Assembly (NCBI GenBank): GCA_945860745.1
Contig: CAMASH010000035.1
Span: 1 to 32,000, forward strand
Reading direction: 5' to 3'
DNA from: Chthoniobacter flavus
GTDB lineage: Bacteria > Verrucomicrobiota > Verrucomicrobiia > Chthoniobacterales > Terrimicrobiaceae
DNA length: 32,000 nucleotides
Part shown: positions 1 to 6,205 of the stretch, one piece after another
How the letters are laid out: each line of letters starts with the position of its first letter
Position numbering within the stretch: the stretch's first letter is position 1
Made by a program: the position numbers and the translations under genes
The notes under the pieces: model-generated
Databases searched by the model: none
Told to the model about the DNA's origin: nothing
What the model saw: the letters and a program-made list of their open reading frames with translations, nothing else

Positions 1-708
1 AAGATTATCCTCTCGATCATTTGTGAGAATCGGCGGCTCATTCGGTGGCGGGGTTGCCAGTCCTTTGAAGCTGGCCGCTTCCAATAGCTCACGAATGCGG
101 GCAGCTTCTTTTTCGTCAACACTCAAGGGCCGCCACTGGTCAATGTCCAGGGCGACAGCTTCAAGATTGAGATGCGCTTCCGGGTCATGGGACAAAAAGC
201 AGAGACGGCAAACGTCCTTGCCGGACTTGTCCAAGAGGAGCCCATGCACTTCCTCGAAGTATCGTTCCGCCGCTTGGAATGCTTCCAGGTGTCCTGTGCC
301 ATCCTCAGCCACCGGGACGCGCAACGCTCCCTTGATGCCGTTCCCGGAGGGACTCCGAAAGGCAATGACAACGTGCGGGTCGGCAGTGAGTTCCCCCCAT
401 GCGTCCGTCATTCCCGCGTCTGTGAGCTTGTCCACATCCACGGAAAGAAGCCCGGAGTGCTCTTCTAATGAATCCGCGTTTCGCTCAAAAAAGGAACCGG
501 ACAAAGTGACGGCCGGCAAGGTGCGCTTGATGGAATCAAACTTTTTCTTTCGTCCGCCCGCGAGGTGCTCCCTCGCTCCCTTTATCTTTGCTTTGATGTC
601 CGGCTCCGGGTTCCTCACCATTTCCGCCAGTTGGGAAATCGTGACGGCAGGCCCGCAGGCAGTATCCTTCGCACTTGGAAAAGTGCTAATCGTCGGGTCA
701 GTGTTCAT
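1..708 (-). CDS. BT4734-like (VirE N-terminal type) primase, 5' part only
   Basis: The minus strand is open from an ATG at 708 to the window edge, so 236 codons are visible and the C-terminus is missing. The residues match the N-terminal domain of BT4734/BF3469-like proteins, a primase-type fold found on plasmids and integrative elements, often followed by a helicase-like ATPase. Visible hallmarks are HSGLLSVDVDKL, with the Asp-x-Asp pair expected of such primases, then AFRSPSGNGIKGALRVP, and then CRLCFLSHDPEAHLN. The start overlaps the end of the upstream small gene by 11 bases, so it is probably translated from the same mRNA as the AlpA-like regulator. Its likely role is replication of the element. 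The family call rests on motif recall, without a search, and the downstream domain is unknown. Confidence 0.75.
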   Translation of the reverse strand, partial: MNTDPTISTFPSAKDTACGPAVTISQLAEMVRNPEPDIKAKIKGAREHLAGGRKKKFDSIKRTLPAVTLSGSFFERNADSLEEHSGLLSVDVDKLTDAGMTDAWGELTADPHVVIAFRSPSGNGIKGALRVPVAEDGTGHLEAFQAAERYFEEVHGLLLDKSGKDVCRLCFLSHDPEAHLNLEAVALDIDQWRPLSVDEKEAARIRELLEAASFKGLATPPPNEPPILTNDREDNL

Positions 709-955
709 TTGTTCCTTCCGTTCCGCCCTCATCAAAGGATTCAAGGGCGATTCGCGCCCGTGATGCGCGTAACGCGAGGGTCAAGAGTTCTTGCAGGGGG
801 GCGTCCAGTGAGTCACTGAACTGCAATAAAGCCTTTGCATAAGCCTTGATCGGCCCGCCGGCTTCCGGCCATCGGTCGCCTATGTTGCAGGTAACTTCGT
901 GCAGCAGCTCAAACTGCCGGTGACAGGCCGCGCGAGCGTGTAGGTCGGTTTTCAT
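698..955 (-). CDS. Small hypothetical protein of the integrated element (85 aa)
   Basis: The 85-residue product is probably cytosolic: it shows no signal peptide or membrane segment. A central helical stretch (PIKAYAKALLQFSDSLDA, then leucine-rich LQELLTLALRASRARIALE) leads into an acidic tail. I do not recognise the family. The gene is well supported by position. Its ATG overlaps the stop of the preceding 53-residue ORF in an ATGA, and its 3' end overlaps the primase start by 11 bases. That chain suggests translational coupling and a role in element replication or maintenance, which is inference only. Confidence 0.6.
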   Translation of the reverse strand: MKTDLHARAACHRQFELLHEVTCNIGDRWPEAGGPIKAYAKALLQFSDSLDAPLQELLTLALRASRARIALESFDEGGTEGTNEH

Positions 956-1113
956 GACCGCGCCTCCCTTGCCAAGCCAAGGCCAGGGGAAAAGGATTGC
1001 AAAGGCAATGGCCCCCGATAGATTGCTCCCAGTCGAAGATTCAGAAGGCCCGGCAAGTTCGCAGCTTCCGGGCTTCTTCGTGTCCGGGGGCCTGTGTCAG
1101 GCGGGGCGATCAT
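952..1113 (-). CDS. Very small coupled ORF between AlpA-like gene and 85-aa gene (53 aa)
   Basis: This 53-codon ORF fills the only gap in the element's minus-strand operon. Its ATG overlaps the stop of the AlpA-like gene (ATGA at 1110-1113), and its own stop overlaps the next gene's ATG (ATGA at 952-955). A GGAAAGG stretch lies at a good Shine-Dalgarno distance upstream. The product is rich in proline, glycine, arginine and leucine, and I recognise no domain. The precise overlaps at both ends are the main support. It could instead be a mere leader that carries ribosomes across the gap, and the composition is not convincingly protein-like. Confidence 0.45.
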   Translation of the reverse strand: MIAPPDTGPRTRRSPEAANLPGLLNLRLGAIYRGPLPLQSFSPGLGLAREARS

Positions 1114-1301
1114 ACAGCAAACCTTTCCAGGTATGCCGCCAGATCCTCCGGGCGAACACGGACGCACCGTGCGGAAAGTCGAATGACTTTGAGCCGCCCA
1201 GCAGCAATTTGTTTTTCAAGAAACCGGCGCGATGTGGCGGTTTGTTTTGCTGCCTCGCTTAACTTAAAAGCGGTGCAGCCCAATACTTCATTTCTAGCCA
1301 T
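1110..1301 (-). CDS. AlpA/excisionase-like helix-turn-helix protein (63 aa)
   Basis: This is a small DNA-binding protein of the winged-helix excisionase type (HTH_17/AlpA-like). The pattern is a helix-turn-helix followed by a wing and a C-terminal helix: KLSEAAKQTATSRRFLEKQI, then AAGRLKVIRLSARCVRVRPE, then DLAAYLERF. Such proteins direct integrase toward excision or activate element genes. I chose the ATG at 1301 rather than an upstream in-frame start at 1334 because GAAGGAG lies ten bases before it. It heads a four-gene coupled operon ending in the primase. A putative promoter and a 12-base palindrome lie about 190-225 bases upstream. Confidence 0.75.
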   Translation of the reverse strand: MARNEVLGCTAFKLSEAAKQTATSRRFLEKQIAAGRLKVIRLSARCVRVRPEDLAAYLERFAV

Positions 1302-1487
1302 GTGGACACAACTCCTTCGTGTCCCGATTTGCATGGCTGGTCCGCTCGGAAATTGCAGACTTACTTAGTGTTCACCCTTTCGAGTCAGGATTTCAGACTC
1401 CCTCGGTCACTTGCTCATGCAAGGCCAAGTTCGCATTGCCCACCGATCCTGTGATCCCCGGCGACTAAACCGCCTTCAACCGTCGCA

Positions 1488-1528
1488 AAGTTACGCACGG
1501 ATGGGCGTATCGTCAAGTTCTTAAGAAC
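1488..1528 (-). promoter_or_regulatory. Candidate promoter and palindromic operator of the element operon
   Basis: On the minus strand TTGACG (1516-1511) and TAACTT (1493-1488) are separated by 17 bases, a plausible sigma-70 arrangement with a weak -10. Abutting the -35 is a perfect 12-base palindrome, GTTCTTAAGAAC (1517-1528), which also contains the stop codon of the upstream 75-residue gene. The palindrome could be an operator for the AlpA-like protein or another element regulator. The rest of 1302-1487 shows no credible gene. Confidence 0.35.
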
Positions 1529-1748
1529 AGGAACGCACAAAGCCTTCTAGTAGCCTCTTCTCGGCGGCTAAAAGTTTTGCCGCTTTGTTGGTGAGTTTGG
1601 TCTCGGAGTGCGCCCCCGCGAGCCGCTTTTCAATCTCATCAATTTTAGCCTTTGCTTGAGCCACGGCAGCAGCGTCTTTCGCTGTCTGATCCTCTAAAAC
1701 GGTTGGCACCCTGAAAGTTAGGATTTCCTCGACGCTTCTCTTCTTCAT
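1521..1748 (-). CDS. Hypothetical coiled-coil-like element protein (75 aa)
   Basis: The product starts MKKRSVEEILTFRVPT and is otherwise strongly alpha-helical and charged, with alanine- and lysine-rich segments (AKDAAAVAQAKAKIDEIEKR, then KAAKLLAAEKRLLEGFV) typical of a short coiled coil. No family is recognised. I prefer the ATG at 1748, which has GAGGTGG upstream. A TTG at 1757 would overlap the stop of the preceding gene and is a possible alternative. The gene is the last of the minus-strand run beginning with integrase and ends at a palindrome beside the next promoter. Confidence 0.55.
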   Translation of the reverse strand: MKKRSVEEILTFRVPTVLEDQTAKDAAAVAQAKAKIDEIEKRLAGAHSETKLTNKAAKLLAAEKRLLEGFVRSCS

Positions 1749-1753
1749 CGTGC

Positions 1754-1936
1754 TCAATCCACCTCAAGCCCGGCGCGGATTTGCGCCGCGCGCGAAATGC
1801 GGGATTCTTCCAGGGTGGCAGGGCGTGCGCCGAATTCGGTCAGGATGGAATCGAATTCCTCGACGGTCATCAACGGGCCGGTCAACCGCCCGGCGCGTTC
1901 AGTGCGCGAGGAAGTCGGCAGGCTGGATTGATTCAT
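1754..1936 (-). CDS. Small element protein, tandem paralogue B (60 aa)
   Basis: The gene starts at an ATG that overlaps the stop of the neighbouring paralogue (ATGA at 1933-1936), so the two are probably co-translated. It shares a block with that neighbour: PTSS.TER.GRL.G.LMT, then EFD.I..E(Y/F)GAR. Many differences between the two DNA copies fall at third codon positions and are silent (gag/gaa, ggt/ggc, ctc/ttg, ttt/ttc, gac/gat), which supports this reading frame in both. It ends in a short helical tail, RAAQIRAGLEVD. I do not know the function. The conserved EFD...GAR segment might be an interaction motif. Confidence 0.6.
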   Translation of the reverse strand: MNQSSLPTSSRTERAGRLTGPLMTVEEFDSILTEFGARPATLEESRISRAAQIRAGLEVD

Positions 1937-2077
1937 CGCCGGATATGCGCCCACTGCCGTTTTTCTTCGGCGGTGAGTTCCCTTGCGCCGTACTCCTTGG
2001 CTATCCGGTCAAACTCCTTTGCAGTCATGAGCGAACCTTTCAACCGCCCGGTGCGCTCAGTGTGCGAGGAAGTCGGC
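1805..2077. repeat. Diverged tandem duplication, two ~115-bp copies
   Basis: Bases 1805-1919 and 1963-2077 are diverged copies of one unit, offset by 158 bases. Each copy encodes the shared core of the two small paralogues. Each also contains, in another frame, the sequence for DFLAH plus a stop, which is the real C-terminus of the 101-residue gene only in the second copy. The duplicated unit therefore included the end of that gene as well as the small ORF. Confidence 0.7.
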
Positions 2078-2094
2078 GAGGTAGGCGTTTGCAT
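1933..2094 (-). CDS. Small element protein, tandem paralogue A (53 aa)
   Basis: This is the upstream partner of the tandem pair, sharing PTSS.TER.GRL.G.LMT and EFD.I..EYGAR with copy B and ending AEEKRQWAHIRR. Start choice is uncertain. The ATG at 2094 has AAGGA only two bases away and overlaps the end of the 101-residue gene by 38 bases. An internal ATG at 2028 has GAAAGG at ideal spacing and would give a 31-residue protein. Silent differences upstream of 2028 between the two copies favour the longer form. The function is unknown. Confidence 0.55.
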   Translation of the reverse strand: MQTPTSPTSSHTERTGRLKGSLMTAKEFDRIAKEYGARELTAEEKRQWAHIRR

Positions 2095-2362
2095 TTTCCT
2101 TAAGGTCGCGGATGGCATATCGAAAGGCGTGGTTATAGTTCAAGGTAGGCATGATGAGCTTCCCCCGCAAGCCTTCCCTGCGTCCGAGAACGTCACGATG
2201 CGCAAAACCATGCGCGGTGTCGTAACGAGTGATGTCCTGCCATTTTCCATCGAGAGAGACGATCAGCACGGCAGCGAATGAGGTCACTTTTCCGGCCACC
2301 GTGACGCGTCGGAGAATCAAGGCGAAATCACCAAAGGGGATGGTCCATTCTTTTTCTGGCAT
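2057..2362 (-). CDS. Conserved hypothetical protein, RYDTAHG..HRD family (101 aa)
   Basis: The protein is about 100 residues long. An N-terminal half that looks like a beta-sheet (FALILRRVTVAGKVTSFAAV) leads to the conserved-looking motif RYDTAHGFAHRDVLG, followed by a C-terminal helix (NHAFRYAIRDLKENANAYLA). I recall this pattern from small uncharacterised proteins encoded near integrases, recently grouped as a DUF (possibly DUF7718, not verified). Conserved Asp and His residues could suggest metal binding or catalysis, but no function is established. The gene begins four bases after the integrase stop, so it is almost certainly co-transcribed with it. Confidence 0.65.
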   Translation of the reverse strand: MPEKEWTIPFGDFALILRRVTVAGKVTSFAAVLIVSLDGKWQDITRYDTAHGFAHRDVLGRREGLRGKLIMPTLNYNHAFRYAIRDLKENANAYLADFLAH

Positions 2363-2365
2363 GGG

Positions 2366-3595
2366 TCAGGCGGCCTTGGACGGGAAGGTGGTCACGTTCT
2401 CCGCGCTCTCTGGCAGGATGGCAAAGAACTTGGCCGCCGCATCCGGCTTGACGATCTCCGCATAGTGTCGCTGGACGATGCCGGGCGAGTTGCCCGCCTC
2501 AGTCGCCACGCGGGGAAGGTCGCGCGTCTTGGCGAGGCGATAGGAAATTGCGGAATGCCTCAGGGCATTGTCCGGCCAGTCCCGTAAATCCTTCCTTGGC
2601 TTGCCCGTTGCCGGATTTGTCTGCGCGGCCTTGACGACGGCGCGGGTTGAGAAAAACGGCCCGAATCCCGCCTTGATGCGGGCGAGGTTCCAAAGATTCC
2701 GCGCCTCCTCTCCTTTCGGCCAGATGCGCCCGGACGATTTCGCCAAGGGGGACAGCCATTGCACGGCATTTTCTGGAATCTCCACCGTGCGCCGACTTGA
2801 TGTTTTCGCAACATGCGCGCCCACGGTGATAATCTTGCCAGCAAGGTCAACCTGCCGCCAGTCCAGACGGGCAATCTCGGCCTGCCTTAGCCCGCAGAAC
2901 ATCCCCAGGACAACACCCGGCAGGATTGCGTCGTCGCAGGAGGCGAGCAGGTTCGCGGCATCAGCCGGGGAGAGGATGCCCGGTGCGGATGGCACGACCT
3001 TGAACGTCATGGCCTCCGTGACGGGGTTGTCGGTCGAAAGTTTGCGCGACTCGCACCAAGAGAAGAACGTGTGAAGAATCGTCCGGTATCCGGTCGCCGT
3101 CTGCGCGGACAATCCCAGCCCGGCAAGAAATGTGTCCACATGGGAAGTCTGAACCTGAGCCGTCGTCATGGACTCCGGCAGGCTGGCGAGGAAACGGGCC
3201 AGCCGGGTGCGCAAGTCCGTCAAATGCCTTTCGCTGGTTCCTTCACTCTTCTTGCTCGCGCGAAAGTGCTTCACGGCGGTTTTGAGCGGCAAGCCGCCTT
3301 CGACCCTTGAAAGGTGCGCCCGGAGAAACCTGGCCGCGTCCACGATGCTTTTCCCGGTTCCCTGCAAAATCTCCACCGCGCGGGCGGCATCCGTCCGGGT
3401 CCGGTCGTCAATCATGGCCGCTTGCCCGAATTGCGCCAACTGAACCTTGGCCCGCTCAAAGAAGATGCGGGCATCCTCCCGGTCCTTGAAGGTCTTGCGG
3501 ATTCTGCCACCCCCCGGTGCCGGGGTGGTGACTTGCCAGAAGGTTTGCCCCTTGACCTTAACGCGGCGGGGAAGAGTGAGCTTTGTTTGTTTCAT
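2366..3595 (-). CDS. int: Tyrosine recombinase / integrase of the element
   Basis: This 409-residue phage-type integrase catalyses site-specific insertion and excision of the element at the adjacent tRNA-derived site. An N-terminal arm-binding region is followed by a SAM-like core-binding domain (about residues 100-195) and the catalytic domain. Catalytic signs are FCGLRQAEIARL (first Arg), the beta-hairpin Lys in HVAKTSSRR, NALRHSAISY (second Arg) and GNSPGIVQRHY (nucleophile Tyr). The His of the usual HxxR and of the GH box are both Asn here (NALR, GNS), a variant I recall from other verrucomicrobial integrases. The ATG at 3595 is preferred to a TTG at 3640, which would add 15 residues of poor composition. 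Confidence 0.93.
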   Translation of the reverse strand: MKQTKLTLPRRVKVKGQTFWQVTTPAPGGGRIRKTFKDREDARIFFERAKVQLAQFGQAAMIDDRTRTDAARAVEILQGTGKSIVDAARFLRAHLSRVEGGLPLKTAVKHFRASKKSEGTSERHLTDLRTRLARFLASLPESMTTAQVQTSHVDTFLAGLGLSAQTATGYRTILHTFFSWCESRKLSTDNPVTEAMTFKVVPSAPGILSPADAANLLASCDDAILPGVVLGMFCGLRQAEIARLDWRQVDLAGKIITVGAHVAKTSSRRTVEIPENAVQWLSPLAKSSGRIWPKGEEARNLWNLARIKAGFGPFFSTRAVVKAAQTNPATGKPRKDLRDWPDNALRHSAISYRLAKTRDLPRVATEAGNSPGIVQRHYAEIVKPDAAAKFFAILPESAENVTTFPSKAA

Positions 3596-3634
3596 GGCGA
3601 ACCGTTGCGAACAACCACGCAAATATGCGCAAAA

Positions 3635-3654
3635 CGGCAAGTATTCGGCAAGTA
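3635..3654. repeat. Paired 9-bp direct repeats, 11-bp period, between int and att
   Basis: CGGCAAGTA occurs at 3635-3643 and again at 3646-3654, spaced by exactly 11 bases (one helical turn). The pair lies between the integrase start and the tRNA-derived att core, where integrase arm-type or excisionase sites are expected. The binding role is inferred. Confidence 0.4.
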
Positions 3655-3675
3655 AAATCTTACCTAGTCTGTTGG

Positions 3676-3728
3676 CCTACGGTCTTCTAAACCGATGGTC
3701 GCTGGTTCGATCCCAGCCGGGCGCGCCA
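3676..3728 (+). other. Displaced 3' half of tRNA-Arg(UCU); element att site
   Basis: The fragment contains the anticodon stem CGGT/ACCG with anticodon TCT (3686-3688), a complete T arm (GCTGG, TTCGATC, CCAGC at 3701-3717), the acceptor strand CGGGCGC (3718-3724), a discriminator G and CCA (3726-3728). The matching 5' acceptor GCGCCCG and a proper D arm are absent from the 80 bases upstream, so this is not a working tRNA. This is the usual outcome when an element integrates into a tRNA 3' end: the displaced end marks the far boundary. The intact tRNA should lie beyond the left edge. Confidence 0.8.
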
Positions 3729-3770
3729 TTGCTGGACGGCGGGGATGTGATCTGGTAGTCTCTGACCATT

Positions 3771-4127
3771 ATGAAAGCTGTTCTCGTCCTCCTCGTCGCC
3801 GTGGTTGGAGGTGTTTACGCTGGAGACGGTGGCGTGTCGCCAAGCCCGGTCGCTCCCCAGACTTTGGTTCGCCGGATTTCGCCGGAGGTTTTGCAGGGGA
3901 TCAAGGATCTGGCCGTGTTCAATAACCCGGGCAGTCCGCGGGAACAGGTGGACGCGGTGACCGAGGGAGTCGAGGCCTATTTTGCGTTGAAAAGGATTCC
4001 CAACAATCCGGCCAAGCACCAGGCGGCGGTGCAGTTTCCCTACGATTTTCCCAAGCAGCTCTTTCTGGCCCAGAGAGGATATCTGGCCCTGCGGAGCACC
4101 GGTGGGGTGCCGCCGCGCTATTGGTAG
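3771..4127 (+). CDS. Small exported hypothetical protein (118 aa)
   Basis: A clear signal peptide (MKAVLVLLVAVVGGVYA, then GDGG) indicates export to the periplasm or envelope. The mature part of about 100 residues has no cysteine or membrane segment and ends in an aromatic, basic stretch (GGVPPRYW). I recognise no domain. It is the first gene of the core chromosome after the element boundary, 43 bases from the tRNA fragment. Its 3' end overlaps the convergent hisI by 10 bases. Confidence 0.65.
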   Translation: MKAVLVLLVAVVGGVYAGDGGVSPSPVAPQTLVRRISPEVLQGIKDLAVFNNPGSPREQVDAVTEGVEAYFALKRIPNNPAKHQAAVQFPYDFPKQLFLAQRGYLALRSTGGVPPRYW

Positions 4128-4510
4128 ACCGTCTTGTCGTCGAAGGTTTTGCTCTCCGTGACAGGCAGCGGGCGCGCCTCACGGTCGAGTTCCTGGAAGA
4201 AGCAACTCCCGTAGCCGGTGTGGCAGGCCCCGCCGGTTTGCCGGATCTCAAAGAGGAGGACATCGCGGTCGCAATCGACAAACCAGCGCACGACCTGCTG
4301 GGTGTGGCCGCTGGTTTCGCCTTTGAGCCAGAGTTTTTTCCGGGACCGGCTCCAGTAGTGCATGAGACCGGTTTCGAGGGTTTTTTGCAGGGCTTCGCGG
4401 TTCATCCAGGCAAACATCAGGACGCGTCCGCCGGGGGTGCCGGCATCCGGAGCTTGCTGGACGATGGCGGGGATGAGATCGTCGGCAGTGAATTTGAAGT
4501 CGAGTTCCAC
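4118..4510 (-). CDS. hisI: Phosphoribosyl-AMP cyclohydrolase
   Basis: HisI opens the adenine ring of phosphoribosyl-AMP to give ProFAR in the third step of histidine synthesis, in the cytosol. At 130 residues it is the stand-alone form without the HisE domain. Key signatures are MFAWMNREAL, YWSRSRKKLWLKGETSGHTQ and VDCDRDVLLFEIRQTGGACH. The Mg-binding aspartates are D79, D81 and D83, and the zinc-binding cysteines are C80, C96 and C103; all are present. No other his gene adjoins it. It is divergent from the Roadblock gene with only 41 bases between starts, so the two promoters must overlap or one reaches into the other gene. Confidence 0.96.
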   Translation of the reverse strand: MELDFKFTADDLIPAIVQQAPDAGTPGGRVLMFAWMNREALQKTLETGLMHYWSRSRKKLWLKGETSGHTQQVVRWFVDCDRDVLLFEIRQTGGACHTGYGSCFFQELDREARPLPVTESKTFDDKTVYQ

Positions 4511-4551
4511 AGTTGCAGAAGTGCTGACAGTGGGATAATCCGAAACCTCGC

Positions 4552-6165
4552 GTGAAACAACCTAAAGTCCCCAACGTGGCCGCACCGGTCGCGGCAGCAC
4601 CCGCCCCGCCCCCGGCTCCGCGCGGTCCGCGGTTCCGGTATTTTTCCAATCCGCCGTCCACCCTGACGGTGCGGCTGGGGGATTTGACCGGCGGGATTCC
4701 GTCCGGGATCCGCGCCGTGGAGTTCGATCCTGAGCGCCGGATCGAGGTGTCCTGCGCGGAGATCTTCAACGGGCCCGTGCCGAAGATTTCGCTCTCGCGG
4801 CTGGCCGGGATCGCGCCGGAATGTTTCCAAACCCAGAATTTTTCCGAAGCGCAGATCGAGATTCCCGCCGCGAAGCTGGCTCCGGCGTATCAGTTGATCA
4901 CGGCCAGCGAAGTGATTGACGAGCCGGTGGTGGTCGAGGAGGAACTCGCCGTCTTCGCCCCGCCGGAAGAAACGCCGCCGGCGCCGGAAATTTTCGCGCC
5001 TGTCACGATACCGCCCGTCGAAAACACGGTCTCTCCGGTCGAACCTCCACCCCCGCAGGAAATCCGCAAACCCGCCACCGGGCCTGATGCGGAGGAGGAA
5101 GTTTCCGCGGCCGAACGGACCCCGGCGGTCGATCCCGTTGCGGTGGTCCCCATTCCACCGGTCGAACCCCCGACGCCGGCGGGTCCCGGCGTTTTGCGCA
5201 AACCCTTTTTCCCGGTCCTGAAGGCACAGACGGCGCCGATCGAGCCGGTGCCACCAGCGCTTGGGGCGGTGGAAGCTCCGCCCCCACCCCCGCCGGCCGT
5301 GGCTCCGCGCGCGGCGGCCATTCCGCAAACCCGGCGGTCCTTTTCCCTTCTCCCGATTTTCCGGCGCAAGGAAGCCGAACCGGAAAAAGCGGACATTTCC
5401 GTTCCGCCCACGCCGCGGGCGCGAGTGGAAATTCCCAAACCCAAGGTTCCGTTGTCCCCGCTGGTGCCGCCGGTTTCTCCTCCCGTGGTGGGGGAAAAGA
5501 TTTCCGGGCCCGGGCCCGTTCTCCCCCCGCCCCCGCCTTTTTCCGCTGCGGAGGAGCCCCCCGCGGGGAAATCCCCCGGGATTCTCCCGGTGGAGGCGGA
5601 GGCCTCTCCGGCTGCGGAGGAGGCGCCGCCGATCAGCAAAGCCCCGGAACCCCCGCCCTCCGAGGCGGTGCTGGTCGAGACCGAGCATTTGCCCGTGGTG
5701 GGTGGAAAAACTTCCCTGGAGATTCCCAACCAGGACGCCTTGCAGGCGATCTTTATGACGGAGGAATTTCTCGCGATGGAGCGCGTGGTGGAACTTTGCG
5801 GGGGATTGCCCGGCATAAAGTCCTGCGTGCTTTCGCATGGCAGCGCCGTGCTGGCTTCGCGCAATGTCCCCGACAGCATCGACCTTGTTTCGTTGAGCGC
5901 CCATGCGGTGGAAATGCTGTCCGGCATGCGATCGTCGTCCGCCAAAATGGGCATTGGCGCGGTGCCCGCCGTCACGGTGCATTCCGACAAGGGGCCGATC
6001 ACGTTTTTTCATCAGGACGATCTCTGCCTCCTCGTGATGCACAAGGACCGCGGCTTCATTCCCGGCGTGCGGGAAAAACTTCAGCAGGTCGTCGAGGAAC
6101 TCTCGCGGGCGAATCTCCCGCTGCCCGTCGCGGCCGCGCGGTCGGCTCTGGAAAAATGGAAATGA
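4552..6165 (+). CDS. Proline-rich protein with C-terminal Roadblock/LC7 domain (537 aa)
   Basis: The protein has three parts. Residues about 25-115 form a compact domain with alternating hydrophobic segments (STLTVRLGDLTGGIPSGIRA, later IEIPAAKLAPAYQLIT). Residues about 120-380 are a long disordered linker dominated by Pro, Ala, Glu and Val with runs of PPPP. Residues about 385-537 resemble a Roadblock/LC7 domain, which often partners small Ras-like GTPases of the MglA type or acts as a scaffold (DALQAIFMTEEFLAMERVVE, then GLPGIKSCVLSHGSAVLA). There is no signal peptide, so it is cytosolic. The start is GTG with no clear ribosome site. It is followed 40 bases later by exbB on the same strand. 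A scaffold role is inferred from domain type; the GTPase partner is not in the window. Confidence 0.75.
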   Translation: MKQPKVPNVAAPVAAAPAPPPAPRGPRFRYFSNPPSTLTVRLGDLTGGIPSGIRAVEFDPERRIEVSCAEIFNGPVPKISLSRLAGIAPECFQTQNFSEAQIEIPAAKLAPAYQLITASEVIDEPVVVEEELAVFAPPEETPPAPEIFAPVTIPPVENTVSPVEPPPPQEIRKPATGPDAEEEVSAAERTPAVDPVAVVPIPPVEPPTPAGPGVLRKPFFPVLKAQTAPIEPVPPALGAVEAPPPPPPAVAPRAAAIPQTRRSFSLLPIFRRKEAEPEKADISVPPTPRARVEIPKPKVPLSPLVPPVSPPVVGEKISGPGPVLPPPPPFSAAEEPPAGKSPGILPVEAEASPAAEEAPPISKAPEPPPSEAVLVETEHLPVVGGKTSLEIPNQDALQAIFMTEEFLAMERVVELCGGLPGIKSCVLSHGSAVLASRNVPDSIDLVSLSAHAVEMLSGMRSSSAKMGIGAVPAVTVHSDKGPITFFHQDDLCLLVMHKDRGFIPGVREKLQQVVEELSRANLPLPVAAARSALEKWK

Positions 6166-6205
6166 ACTTTGCTCCCGCGGGAGCCATCGCGTAAATCACC
6201 CCATC

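Noticed and set aside
23-763. Plus-strand ORF of 246 codons
   Set aside because: It lies opposite the primase frame, which has recognisable motifs; the plus-strand product is Arg/Ser-rich and matches nothing.
3661-3728. Intact tRNA-Arg gene
   Set aside because: No 5' acceptor strand complementary to CGGGCGC and no D arm are present upstream, so only a 3' fragment is called.
3687-4019. Minus-strand ORF of 110 codons ending in LGSNQRPSV
   Set aside because: Its end is the reverse of the tRNA fragment and its body is antisense to the exported-protein gene; this kind of ORF is a classic false prediction next to tRNA sequence.
4417-6042. Minus-strand ORF of 541 codons
   Set aside because: It is a mirror of the Pro-rich Roadblock gene; its Arg/Gly/His-rich composition is an artefact of the high-GC opposite strand.
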